A DNA stretch of 64,000 bases from Sphingomonadales bacterium (GTDB taxonomy: Bacteria; Pseudomonadota; Alphaproteobacteria; SMXS01). Positions 1 to 8,093 of this stretch are shown piece after piece. The notes below the pieces were generated by a model. It was not told the origin of the DNA and did no database searches. It saw only the letters and a program-made list of their open reading frames with translations. The stretch is taken from positions 1 to 64,000 of the forward strand of contig JALHLV010000016.1 in the NCBI GenBank assembly GCA_022844405.1. The letters are read 5' to 3'. The position numbers and the translations under genes were made by a program. How positions within the stretch are numbered: position 1 is the stretch's first letter; each line of letters starts with the position of its first letter.

Positions 1-123
1 GACTTCATCCACACCTTCGTCAGGGACTACAATCGAACCAGACTGCGATGCCTCGGACACAAGGCACCTGCCGAAATCTTGGCTAACCTTCCGGGACACA
101 ACACCTTCGCCGGGATGACGGCT
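1..123 (+). pseudogene. Transposase C-terminal remnant (IS481/IS3-type integrase), partial
   Basis: The first frame reads DFIHTFVRDYNRTRLRCLGH, then KAPAEILANLPGHNTFAGM. This is the C-terminal end of a DDE integrase-type transposase: the YNxxRxxxxLGxxxPAE motif is typical, and NLxGHNTxAGM tails are known from IS481-like elements. The 5' part lies outside the window. No stop codon follows near the expected end; the frame stays open across the neighbouring gene, which suggests the element's right end is lost or lies at about 124-144, just before the TetR stop codon. The family assignment rests on this short tail only. Confidence 0.6.
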
Positions 124-144
124 GATGAGGTGGGAATGCGGGAA

Positions 145-780
145 CTACTTCCCGCCGATCATCCGGCCCATGACGCGCTTGAGCAGGTTGATCACCGCCT
201 GCTGGCGCTCGGACTTGTCGTGGCCGAACTCGGCGACGGACAGGCCTTCCAGCGACACCCGCAGCAGGTCGCGGGCGACGGCGAAGTTTGGGTCGTCGAC
301 CGAAGCGATCTCGCCATAGACCTCGCGGCCCAGTTCCAGCCGGCGCTCGTCATAGCGCTTGCCGGCTTCCTTGACGATCTCGCGCAGTTCCGGATCGGTG
401 CGGCCGGCCGCCTGCAGCTCCTGCCAGGCGACGAACAGCGGATTCTGGACGAAGCGCCAGTAGATATCGACGCCGCCCTGCAGCCGTTTCTCCTGGGCCG
501 GCATCTTGCGAAGCTCCTCGGCATAGGTCTCGATCCACTGGTCGATCATGTGGTCGATGGAGGCGCGCAGCACGTCGGGCGTCGTGGGGAAATAGTATTG
601 GACCGCGCCGCGCGTCACATTGGCGCGCTTGGCGATCTCGGTGGTCGTGGTGCGGTGGTAGCCGAGTTCCAGGAAGCACTGAATGGTCGCGTCCAGGATG
701 CTGTTCCGGGTCGCGATGCTTTTCTTGGTCTGGTGCCGGCGCGCGTCGCGGGCCAAGGATGCGTTTTCCTGAGTGGTCAC
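145..780 (-). CDS. TetR/AcrR family transcriptional regulator
   Basis: A 211-residue protein with a GTG start at 780 (VTTQENAS). The N-terminal helix-turn-helix contains ILDATIQCFLELGYHRTTTT and EIAKRANVTRGAVQYYF, the classic TetR signature; the C-terminal half is a ligand-binding helical domain. Upstream ATG-type starts in the same frame lead into low-quality sequence that reaches the dehydrogenase gene, so the short start is preferred. It lies downstream of an acyl-CoA dehydrogenase and an SDR on the same strand and probably controls that catabolic set in response to a CoA-ester or hydrophobic ligand (inferred). Its 3' end abuts the transposase remnant, but the length is normal, so it looks intact. 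Confidence 0.85.
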   Translation of the reverse strand: MTTQENASLARDARRHQTKKSIATRNSILDATIQCFLELGYHRTTTTEIAKRANVTRGAVQYYFPTTPDVLRASIDHMIDQWIETYAEELRKMPAQEKRLQGGVDIYWRFVQNPLFVAWQELQAAGRTDPELREIVKEAGKRYDERRLELGREVYGEIASVDDPNFAVARDLLRVSLEGLSVAEFGHDKSERQQAVINLLKRVMGRMIGGK

Positions 781-874
781 GGCTCGATCGATGTTGTTCG
801 TGGTGCGGTGAGCATAATGGTAAGCCCACCTGCCGCATAGCGATTTTCGGCAGCAGTGCTTTTTATTTCCTCGA

Positions 875-2074
875 TCACAGCCCGAGCACCAGCTTGGCCA
901 TAATGTCCCGCTGCACCTCGTTGGTCCCCGCATAGATCGAACCGGCGCGGGCGTTGAGGTAATGGGGGGCGGCGGGCGGCGCATAGTCCGGCCCGATGGG
1001 CTGCTGGTTGTGCTGGCGCGCGTCGTGGATGGTGAACGGCGCGGCGTAGTAGCCGACCGCTTCCATGGTCAGGGTCGTCACCTTCTGCATGGCTTCCGAG
1101 CCACGGACCTTGATCATCGATGCTTCCGGTCCGGGCGAGCCGCCCTTCGACAGCGCCGACATGATGCGCAGCTCGATCATCTCCAGCGCCATCAGCTCCA
1201 CCTCGGCCTCGTCGAGCCGGGCGGAGAAGGTCCGGTCGTCGGCGAGGCGGTCGCCGTCCGAGCGCTCGCTGGCCGCCATCCGGCGCAGATGCGTCAGGTC
1301 GGCGATCAGCCGCGGCGCCCAGGCGCCGGCGCCGCGCTCCCATTCCAGCAGGTACTTGGCATAGGTCCAGCCCATGTTCTCCTGGCCGATCAGACCGGAC
1401 TTGGGCACGCGCACATCGTCGAAAAACACCTGGTTGACCTCGTGGTCGCCGCCCAGGGTGATAATCGGCTCCACCTTGATGCCGGGCGTATCCATGTCGA
1501 ACAGCAGGAAGCTGATGCCTTCCTGCGCCTTGCCCCGGTCGCTGGTGCGCACCAGGCAGAACATGCGCTGGGCATATTGCGCGTAGGTGGTCCAGATCTT
1601 CGAGCCGTTGATGACATAGTGGTCGCCGTCGCTCACCGCCTTGGTGCGCAGCGAGGCCAGGTCCGAGCCCGCACCCGGTTCCGAATAGCCCTGCGCCCAA
1701 TAGTCGTCGCCCGACAGGATTCGCGGCAGGTACTTCTGCTGCTGCGCAGGCGTGCCGAACTTGATGATCACCGGCCCGACCATGCCTAGCCCGTTGGGCA
1801 GCGGCTTGGGCGCGTGGGCCTCGGTCATTTCCTTGTTGAACAGGTAGCGCTGCGGGATGCTCCAGCCGGTGCCGCCATGCTCCTTCGGCCAGGACGGCGC
1901 GATCCAGCCCTTGTCGTGCAGCACCTTGTGCCAGCGCATGGTGGGCTCGAACTCGGCGAAGATGGCGGTCTGGGTTTTTGCCGCGTGGCGCAGCTCGTCG
2001 GTCAGGTTCTGATCGAGGAACCGCCGCACCTCGTCGCGGAACGCAACGTCTTCCCGGCTGAAGTTCAGGTCCAT
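875..2074 (-). CDS. Acyl-CoA dehydrogenase family protein
   Basis: A 399-residue FAD-dependent acyl-CoA dehydrogenase. The N-terminal helical domain starts MDLNFSREDVAFRDEVRRFL, the middle domain carries YSEPGAGSDLA and INGSKIWTT (FAD/substrate contacts), and the C-terminal helical domain ends IYAGTNEVQRDIMAKLVLGL. In classical short-chain enzymes the catalytic base is the Glu of a YEGT motif; here that position is Ala (YAGT), as in many ACADs of steroid or aromatic-acid catabolism, so the substrate is not a simple short-chain CoA. The ATG at 2074 is four bases after the stop of the upstream SDR, implying co-transcription and translational coupling. Confidence 0.9.
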   Translation of the reverse strand: MDLNFSREDVAFRDEVRRFLDQNLTDELRHAAKTQTAIFAEFEPTMRWHKVLHDKGWIAPSWPKEHGGTGWSIPQRYLFNKEMTEAHAPKPLPNGLGMVGPVIIKFGTPAQQQKYLPRILSGDDYWAQGYSEPGAGSDLASLRTKAVSDGDHYVINGSKIWTTYAQYAQRMFCLVRTSDRGKAQEGISFLLFDMDTPGIKVEPIITLGGDHEVNQVFFDDVRVPKSGLIGQENMGWTYAKYLLEWERGAGAWAPRLIADLTHLRRMAASERSDGDRLADDRTFSARLDEAEVELMALEMIELRIMSALSKGGSPGPEASMIKVRGSEAMQKVTTLTMEAVGYYAAPFTIHDARQHNQQPIGPDYAPPAAPHYLNARAGSIYAGTNEVQRDIMAKLVLGL

Positions 2075-2078
2075 GGTG

Positions 2079-2849
2079 TTACACCGTGGTCGAGGAGCCG
2101 CCATCCATCGGGATGACGGCGCCGTGGACGTAGTCGCTGGCCCGCGAGGCAAGGAAGATGGCGACGCCCGCCGCGTCCTCCTGCTCGCCCAGCCGGTGCG
2201 CCGGCACCCGCGCCAGGATCTTGTCGCGGGTCTTTTCGATGGTCTCGGCCATCATCTTGCTCGGGAAGGGGCCGGGCGCGATGGCGTTGACGCGGATGTG
2301 GTCCTTGGCCAGCGCCTTCGCCAGCACGCGGGTCAGGTGGATCAGCGCCGCCTTCGACGACGAATAGGAATAGGTATCCATGTCCGGCACGGTCAGGCCG
2401 TTGATCGAGGCGATGTTGATCACCTTGGACGGCCGCTCGGCGCTGGCCGCCGCCTTCAGCGCCGCGCGCAGCTGCTGGATCAGGAAGAACGGCGCCTTGA
2501 CGTTCATGGCGTAGACCTTGTCCCAGCCGCTCTCGGGAAATTCGTCGAACGGCGCGCCCCAGGCCGCGCCCGAATTGTTCACCAGCACGTCGAGCTTGGG
2601 CTCCAGTTCCTTCATCCGGTCTGCCAGCGCGACAACGCCGGCATGTGTCGACAGGTCCGCCTGCAGCGGAATGCAGGTGCCGACCTTGGACAGCTCCTCG
2701 GCAACCTCCTCGCAGACCGCCAGCTTGCGCGAGGCGATGTAGGTCCTGGCGCCGTTGGTCGCGAAGCCCGTGGCGATCATCTTGCCGATGCCGCTCGATC
2801 CGCCGGTGACCAGCGCCACCTTGCCCGCGATGTCGAATAGGGCCTTCAT
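2079..2849 (-). CDS. SDR family NAD(P)-dependent oxidoreductase
   Basis: A 256-residue classical short-chain dehydrogenase. It has the cofactor motif TGGSSGIG at residues 15-22, NNSG at 91-94, the catalytic Ser near 148 and the YSSSK catalytic pair Y162/K166, and ends in a typical substrate-loop and GG-rich C-terminus. It is first in a leftward unit with the acyl-CoA dehydrogenase (gap 4 nt) and the TetR gene, which suggests a 3-hydroxyacyl or cyclic alcohol oxidation step in a CoA-linked pathway (inferred). It is divergent from the flavin oxidoreductase at 2945 across a 95-nt promoter region. Confidence 0.9.
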   Translation of the reverse strand: MKALFDIAGKVALVTGGSSGIGKMIATGFATNGARTYIASRKLAVCEEVAEELSKVGTCIPLQADLSTHAGVVALADRMKELEPKLDVLVNNSGAAWGAPFDEFPESGWDKVYAMNVKAPFFLIQQLRAALKAAASAERPSKVINIASINGLTVPDMDTYSYSSSKAALIHLTRVLAKALAKDHIRVNAIAPGPFPSKMMAETIEKTRDKILARVPAHRLGEQEDAAGVAIFLASRASDYVHGAVIPMDGGSSTTV

Positions 2850-2944
2850 GCGTGACTGTTCTCCGTTGATTTAGCCCGCTCACTATGCACGATAGGCGGC
2901 CTAAAAAAAGCCCGTAGAAATTCACTCTCAGGGAAGCCACCGAC

Positions 2945-3883
2945 ATGAACCGCGTCCTCGAACACCTCGGCACCAAATACCCGATCATCCAGTCACCCAT
3001 GGGATGGATCGCCCGCTCGCAGCTTGCCTCGGCCGTGTCGAACGCCGGCGCGCTGGGCATCATCGAAACCTCGTCGGGCGAGATGGAGCAGTGCATGGAG
3101 GAGATCCGCAAGATGCGGACGCTCACCGACAAGCCGTTCGGCGTGAACCTGGCGCTGCTGTTCCTGCGCGACGAGCGCATGGTCGACATGGTGATCGACG
3201 AGGGCGTGAAGTTCGTCACCACCTCGGCCGGCAGCCCGGCCAAGTACATCGACAAGCTGAAGAAGGGCGGCCTGGTCGTCTATCACGCGGTGCCAACCGC
3301 GGCGATGGCCATGAAGGCGGTCGCCGCCGGTGTCGACGGCCTGGTGGTCGAGGGCGCCGAGGGCGGCGGCTACAAGAACCCGGAAGAGGTTTCGCTCGCG
3401 GTGCTGCTGCAGAGCATCCGCGAGAAGAGCGACATTCCGATGGTGGCGGCTGGCGCCATCGTCGACGGCCGCGGCATGGCGGCGGCGTTCGCCTCTGGCG
3501 CCGAGGGCATCCAGATGGGCACCCGCTTCGTCAGCTCGCTGGAGAGCCCGGTGCACCGGAACTTCAAGCAGGCCATCGTCGACGGCGACGAGACCGGCAC
3601 CGTGGTGCTGAACAAGAAATCGACGCCCTGCGTTCGCGCGCTGAAAACCGAACGCTCCCTGGCCATCGCCGAAGCCGGCATCATGGACCGCTCGAAGGGC
3701 TTCGGCTCGATCCTCGATCTGTATTTCGGCGGTGACATGGAAGCCAGCCTGGGCCTCGCCGGCCAAGGTATCGGCCTGATCCACGAGGTCAAGCCGGTGA
3801 AGCAGATCATCGACGAAACCGTCGACGGCTTCTTCGCCATCGCCAACCAGTTCGCGGCCCGCGCGCAGGCGCACAGCTTCTGA
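2945..3883 (+). CDS. NAD(P)H-dependent flavin oxidoreductase (nitronate monooxygenase/FabK-like)
   Basis: A 312-residue TIM-barrel FMN protein of the 2-nitropropane dioxygenase / FabK superfamily. Characteristic stretches are PIIQSPMGWIARSQLASAVS near the N-terminus, VEGAEGGGYKNPEEVS, AAGAIVDGRGMAAAFASGAE and IQMGTRFVSSLES (FMN phosphate binding). In true nitronate monooxygenases and FabK the GGH motif supplies a functional His; here it is GGY, so classical nitronate activity is doubtful. Related proteins with an EGAEGGGF/Y signature occur beside CoA-catabolic genes and may act as 2-enoyl or ring reductases (inference). It is transcribed divergently from the SDR/ACAD unit. Confidence 0.85.
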   Translation: MNRVLEHLGTKYPIIQSPMGWIARSQLASAVSNAGALGIIETSSGEMEQCMEEIRKMRTLTDKPFGVNLALLFLRDERMVDMVIDEGVKFVTTSAGSPAKYIDKLKKGGLVVYHAVPTAAMAMKAVAAGVDGLVVEGAEGGGYKNPEEVSLAVLLQSIREKSDIPMVAAGAIVDGRGMAAAFASGAEGIQMGTRFVSSLESPVHRNFKQAIVDGDETGTVVLNKKSTPCVRALKTERSLAIAEAGIMDRSKGFGSILDLYFGGDMEASLGLAGQGIGLIHEVKPVKQIIDETVDGFFAIANQFAARAQAHSF

Positions 3884-3892
3884 TCAACGGCG

Positions 3893-4270
3893 CTATTTGC
3901 CGGCTGGCTGGTCCGACAACGAGGAGATAAAGGCCATCACCGCCTCGATTTCCTCGCGGCTCAGCGATATCTCCTTCATCGGGCCGTGAGGCCGCGTCAG
4001 GAAAGTCCGGTAGTGGTCCGGATTGGCGGCGACCATCGGTGACAACGCGACGAAGGGCGGCGCGGCGTCCATGCCGCTTTCCGGCGCCGCGACGCCGGTG
4101 ACATGACAGGCATTGCACCAGATGCGCGCCAGATCCGCGCCCTTTTGAGCCAGCGGATAGGTTTCGACACCCGGCGCCAGCGCGTCCTTGGCGTCATCCG
4201 CACGCGCGCCGAGTGTGGCGAGCATCGATAGCCCCAGGATCCAACTCGACGTTTTCAGTATTCTGCTCAT
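3893..4270 (-). CDS. Class I cytochrome c family protein, exported
   Basis: A 125-residue small c-type cytochrome. An N-terminal signal peptide (SWILGLSMLATLGARA, then DDAKDA) is followed by one heme-binding site WCNACHVTG; a downstream Met in RPHGPMKEISLS is the likely sixth axial ligand, and the C-terminal helix reads EEIEAVMAFISSLS. It should be a periplasmic electron carrier. The start at MSRILKTSS is chosen because it gives a compact signal peptide; a TTG further upstream (4318) would overlap the thiolase stop. It is downstream of and co-oriented with the thiolase-like gene and convergent with the flavin oxidoreductase. Confidence 0.85.
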   Translation of the reverse strand: MSRILKTSSWILGLSMLATLGARADDAKDALAPGVETYPLAQKGADLARIWCNACHVTGVAAPESGMDAAPPFVALSPMVAANPDHYRTFLTRPHGPMKEISLSREEIEAVMAFISSLSDQPAGK

Positions 4271-4314
4271 GGACGCCATCCTAGCCGGATCGGGCGGCAG
4301 CGTATTGCGCAGAA

Positions 4315-5859
4315 TCAACCGGGCACGAAAACATTTCGTCCGTCGTTGCTTGTGACGCTTCCGGGTCGGCCCAAACTGTCCTTGTCCATCAGCCCGTTCA
4401 GCGTTTCCGCATCGGCCGGCGTGTTGGCGACGAACCGCATGCCGTCCGCCTGCCGGCCGATGATGATGCCGCGTTCCGGCCCGGTCTTGCCGAAAACCAC
4501 CGTGTAGGTCTCGATGGTCGCGTTGCCTGCCGGGGTCTCGGTGAACGGCACGTCGGGCAGGGAATCGATTTCGCCCTGGTAGGACGACGGGTTCTCCCGC
4601 GCCCAGCGCCCTTGCGTCGTCGTCGTCGAATAGATGCCGGTGGCCTGCTTGCTGAGATAGCCGCCATTGGCGCCGATCAGGCCGTAGGAACCCGGTCTTG
4701 CGCGCAGCGTCGGCAGCATGGCGGCGATGGCGTTCAATGAATAGGAATTGCCCGGGCCGCCGAAGAACGGCAGGCCGCCGGTCACGGTCAGGCCGCGTCT
4801 GTCGTCATAGGCCAGGCCAAGCTCGTCGCAGGCCACCTCGACCGCCGACGGGAAGCAGCTATAGAGATCGATGAAGTCCACGTCGCCGATGCCGATGCCC
4901 GCCATGTCGAGTGCCTTGCGGCCGCTGAGCTGCATGGCCGGCGCGCGGTCGAGCCGCTGACGGACGCTGATCAGCTTCTCGACCGCCTCGCCGACGCCGT
5001 GGACGAACACCCACTTGTCCTGCGGAATGCCCAGCTCGCGCGCCTTGCCCACCGAGGTCATGATCACCGCCGAGCCCTGGTTGACGCCGTCCATGGCGTT
5101 CATCCATTTCGGATAGGGGAAGCTGATATAGCGGTTCGATCCGGTCGGAGTCGCCAGTTCCTCGGCGGTGCGCGCCGTGCCGTAGAACGCATAGGGATTG
5201 TCCGCCGCCACCTGGGTGAACGGCGCGAACAGTGCGCCCATGGCGCGCAGATGCTGGTCGACCGTGTGGCCCTGCCGGCCGCGGATGGCGTTCTCGAACA
5301 GCGGGTAGGTCTGGATCGGGATGCCGATGCCGTGGGCGAACTCGTGCGGCGTGATGAAACCCGCGCCGATGCCGCGATCCTCCAGCGAGCCTTCGTCCTC
5401 CTCCTGCCAGTCCAGCGTGATGCCCAGGCGCATGGCGTCCTTGGTGGTCTGGATCGCCTCGGCGCCGGCGATCAGTGCCATGCTGACGTCGCCGGCGGCG
5501 ATCCGCTCGCACATCTCGCTGACCAGCTTCTGCGGCGTGTTGCCGCCGACCTGGGTGTAAATGGCGTTGCGCGGGTTGGCGCCGATGCGCCGGGCGACCG
5601 CGCGCGGCGGGTTCTCGGCGCGGCCGAAACCGTGCGTGACCCGCGGCCTGTTGGTCGAATCAGGAAAAATGCGGATCATTGCCAGGGTACAGATGTGCGG
5701 CGCCAGCGCCGCGCCCAGTCCGGTGTCCGCCATGGCGGCCTTGGCGGCCTCGGCGGCGATGCCCATGGGCGGATGGGCCTTGTCGGGAGCGACGCCCTTT
5801 TCCGTGAACTGTCCGCCGCCAATCAGGATGGGCGTCGAGTCTTCCATGGCTGTCCCCAT
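4315..5859 (-). CDS. Thiolase-like protein (acetyl-CoA acetyltransferase, SCP2/TLP1 type)
   Basis: A 514-residue thiolase-superfamily protein. The thiolase core includes IYTQVGGNTPQKLVSEM, MALIAGAEAIQTTKDAM and DFIDLYSCFPSAVEVACDEL, and the late GGLPFFGGPGNSYSLNAIA segment is typical of SCP2-type thiolases. The long C-terminus (from about residue 420, TVVFGKTGPERGIIIGRQAD) matches the additional C-terminal domain of thiolase-like protein type 1. The conserved nucleophilic Cys of classical thiolases is not obvious, so the exact reaction (thiolysis or retro-Claisen) is open. The ATG at 5859 has a GGGAC purine run upstream; 5847 is an alternative. It is divergent from the acyl-CoA synthetase at 6087. 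Confidence 0.85.
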   Translation of the reverse strand: MGTAMEDSTPILIGGGQFTEKGVAPDKAHPPMGIAAEAAKAAMADTGLGAALAPHICTLAMIRIFPDSTNRPRVTHGFGRAENPPRAVARRIGANPRNAIYTQVGGNTPQKLVSEMCERIAAGDVSMALIAGAEAIQTTKDAMRLGITLDWQEEDEGSLEDRGIGAGFITPHEFAHGIGIPIQTYPLFENAIRGRQGHTVDQHLRAMGALFAPFTQVAADNPYAFYGTARTAEELATPTGSNRYISFPYPKWMNAMDGVNQGSAVIMTSVGKARELGIPQDKWVFVHGVGEAVEKLISVRQRLDRAPAMQLSGRKALDMAGIGIGDVDFIDLYSCFPSAVEVACDELGLAYDDRRGLTVTGGLPFFGGPGNSYSLNAIAAMLPTLRARPGSYGLIGANGGYLSKQATGIYSTTTTQGRWARENPSSYQGEIDSLPDVPFTETPAGNATIETYTVVFGKTGPERGIIIGRQADGMRFVANTPADAETLNGLMDKDSLGRPGSVTSNDGRNVFVPG

Positions 5860-6086
5860 TGTCGTCCCTGTTCCGGTTCCTGATACAAGGTTGCTCGGAG
5901 GTTGGAAAGGCACCCGTCATCGCCCGGCCGGGCAGGACTTGACCGGCGGACGGGAAAGGTTTCCAATAATTTTCCTAAAGTTGGTTTCCGGATGGTAATT
6001 ATTTTTCCCCTGGGCCTTGTCGCGGCTTGGAAACGGCCGCGCTTTCGCCTATCACGAGCCACAGGGACGACGAACGGGATGCAAGC

Positions 6087-7619
6087 ATGACCGCCATCTA
6101 CAGCGGCGAACGGATGCGGCCGCACGACGAGATCAACCAGAACGCCCTGCGCGCGGCGTCGGGCTTCCAGGCCATGGGCGTCGGAGCCGACAGCGGCGTG
6201 GCGGTCATGCTCCGCAACGATTTCACGTTCTTCGAGGCGAGCCGCGGCGCCACCTTCGCCGGCGCCTATGCCGTCCCCATCAACTGGCATTTCAAGGGCG
6301 AGGAGGTTGGCTACATCCTGCGCGATTCGCAGGCGCGGGCGCTGGTCGTCCACGCCGACCTGCTGCCGCAGGTCGATGGCGCGGTGCCCAAAGGTGTCGA
6401 CGTCATCGTCGTCGCGACGCCGCCCGAGGTTGCCGCCGCCTACGGCATACCGGCCCAACGCGCCGCGGTGCCCGCCGGGGCGATGGACTGGGACAACTGG
6501 CTCGCGTCGCTGCCGCCCATCGCCAACCCATCCATGGCCTCGCGCGGCGCCATGTTCTACACCTCGGGCACCACCGGCAAGCCCAAGGGCGTCAAGCGCG
6601 GCGTCGTCGACATCCAGCAGGTCATGGGCCTGATGATCCGCACCGCGTCCGAAGCCTGGGGCTTCACCGGCACCCATCACCGCGTGCTGGTCACCGGCCC
6701 GCTATACCATTCCGCGCCCAACGGCTATGCCAACGCATCCGCCGGCATGGGCAGCTACACGGTGCTGCAGCCGCGCTTCGACGCCGAGGACTTCCTGCGC
6801 CAGGTGGAGCGCCACCGCATCACCCATGCGGTGATGGTGCCGACCATGTTCGTGCGCCTGCTGGCGCTGCCCGACGAGGTCAAGGCGCGCTACGACACCT
6901 CGTCGCTGGAGTGGATCACCCACGGCGCCGCGCCCTGCTCGCCCGACGTGAAGCGGCGGATGATCGAGTGGCTCGGCCCGGTCATCAACGAGTATTTCGG
7001 CGGCACCGAGATCGGCCTGATCACCACGGCCAACAGCGACGACGCGCTGCGCAAGCCCGGCACGGTCGGCAAGGCGATCACCGGCGCCCGCATCAGCATC
7101 TTCGACGAGGCCGGCAAGCCGTTGCCGCCCGGCGGGATCGGTGAGGTCTATGTGTGGATGGAGGGCATGCCCGACTTCACCTATCACGGCCTCGACGAGA
7201 AGCGCGGCGAGATCGGCCGCGACAATCTCGTGTGCATCGGCGACATCGGTTATGTCGACGAGGACGGCTACCTGTTCCTGTGCGACCGCAAGATCGAAAT
7301 GGTGATCTCCGGCGGCGTGAACATCTATCCGGCCGAGGTCGAGGCGGCGCTGATCACCATGCCCGGCGTGCGCGACTGCGCCGTGTTCGGCATCCCGGAC
7401 GCCGAGTTCGGAGAAACCCTGTGCGCCTATGTGGAGCCCGAGCAGGGCGGGTCGCTCGACACCGGCGGCATCAGAGCGTTCCTGCGTGACCGGCTGGCCG
7501 GCTACAAGGTGCCGAGGGTAATCGAATTCACCGCCGAGCTGCCGCGCGAGGACTCCGGCAAGATCTTCAAGCGCAAGCTGCGCGAACCTTACTGGGCCGG
7601 CATGGAGCGGCGCATCTGA
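6087..7619 (+). CDS. AMP-binding acyl-CoA synthetase
   Basis: A 510-residue ANL-superfamily ligase that activates a carboxylic acid as an acyl-adenylate and transfers it to CoA. The P-loop YTSGTTGKPKG lies at residues 158-168, the A5-type motif is NEYFGGTEIGLIT, the hinge region is LCDRKIEMVISGGVNIYP, and the C-terminal catalytic Lys is in EDSGKIFKRKL (about K492). The start MTAIYSGERM is preferred over an upstream ATG at 6027. With the thiolase, dehydrogenase and SDR nearby it likely provides the CoA ester that enters this pathway; the substrate (fatty, aromatic or cyclic acid) cannot be deduced. Confidence 0.9.
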   Translation: MTAIYSGERMRPHDEINQNALRAASGFQAMGVGADSGVAVMLRNDFTFFEASRGATFAGAYAVPINWHFKGEEVGYILRDSQARALVVHADLLPQVDGAVPKGVDVIVVATPPEVAAAYGIPAQRAAVPAGAMDWDNWLASLPPIANPSMASRGAMFYTSGTTGKPKGVKRGVVDIQQVMGLMIRTASEAWGFTGTHHRVLVTGPLYHSAPNGYANASAGMGSYTVLQPRFDAEDFLRQVERHRITHAVMVPTMFVRLLALPDEVKARYDTSSLEWITHGAAPCSPDVKRRMIEWLGPVINEYFGGTEIGLITTANSDDALRKPGTVGKAITGARISIFDEAGKPLPPGGIGEVYVWMEGMPDFTYHGLDEKRGEIGRDNLVCIGDIGYVDEDGYLFLCDRKIEMVISGGVNIYPAEVEAALITMPGVRDCAVFGIPDAEFGETLCAYVEPEQGGSLDTGGIRAFLRDRLAGYKVPRVIEFTAELPREDSGKIFKRKLREPYWAGMERRI

Positions 7620-7695
7620 TGGCGATCGTTCATGCGCCGTTCAACCGGAGCGTCACATCGTCTGCGTCCGAGGTTATCCGCCTGAGGACGACACC

Positions 7696-7971
7696 ATGAC
7701 CACCGATTCGACCGTGCGTTCCTGTCTCGTGCTGGCCAGCGTGCTGGGCTTCGCGCTGATCGCCGCCGCGGCGCACGCCCAGAGCCACCCCACCGCCACG
7801 AACCCCACCGGCACGAGCGCGAAGCGGGCGAAGACGGTCCAGCCCGTCGCCGTGCAGGGTCCCAACCAGCAGACCGTCAAGACCGACGCCGAGGAACCCG
7901 ACATGATCCTGCTGCAGGAACCCTTCCGCTCCGGCGCCGCGACACCGGTGAGCGTCACGCGGAGCAGGTAA
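7696..7971 (+). CDS. Small exported protein of unknown function
   Basis: A 91-residue protein with a convincing signal peptide (RSCLVLASVLGFALIAAAA, then HAQ) and a short Thr/Ala/Pro-rich mature part without a recognisable domain. A GAGGACGACACC stretch precedes the ATG and supports translation. It lies 76 nt after the acyl-CoA synthetase and is followed by a large inverted repeat that may end the transcript. I do not recognise the family; it could be a periplasmic peptide or a lineage-specific ORF. Confidence 0.5.
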   Translation: MTTDSTVRSCLVLASVLGFALIAAAAHAQSHPTATNPTGTSAKRAKTVQPVAVQGPNQQTVKTDAEEPDMILLQEPFRSGAATPVSVTRSR

Positions 7972-7980
7972 TACTCTAGC

Positions 7981-8086
7981 CGTCATCCCGGCGAAGGCCG
8001 GGACCCAGACCTCTTCTTACGAAATACCAGCGCGTAGCGCACAACGTACTCGCCAAGACTGGGTCCCGGCCTTCGCCGGGATGACG
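7981..8086. repeat. Intergenic inverted repeat, GTCATCCCGGCGAAGG family
   Basis: Arms 7981-8008 (begins CGTCATCCCGGCGAAGGC) and 8059-8086 are perfect reverse complements of 28 nt, separated by 50 nt. The same arm recurs at 26811-26838. The sequence type is a common dispersed extragenic palindrome of alphaproteobacteria. It sits between convergent genes and may act as a bidirectional terminator or RNA-stabilising element. Confidence 0.85.
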
Positions 8087-8093
8087 GTTAATG

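Noticed and set aside
5956-6005. A regulator operator in the AT-rich GGAAAGGTTTCC/AATAATT region between the thiolase and acyl-CoA synthetase genes
   Set aside because: The inverted repeats are short and imperfect; only a general divergent promoter can be claimed.
7981-8086. A tRNA or riboswitch in the strong hairpin after the small exported protein
   Set aside because: The arms are a dispersed repeat also found at 26.8 kb; no tRNA features or conserved aptamer core are visible.
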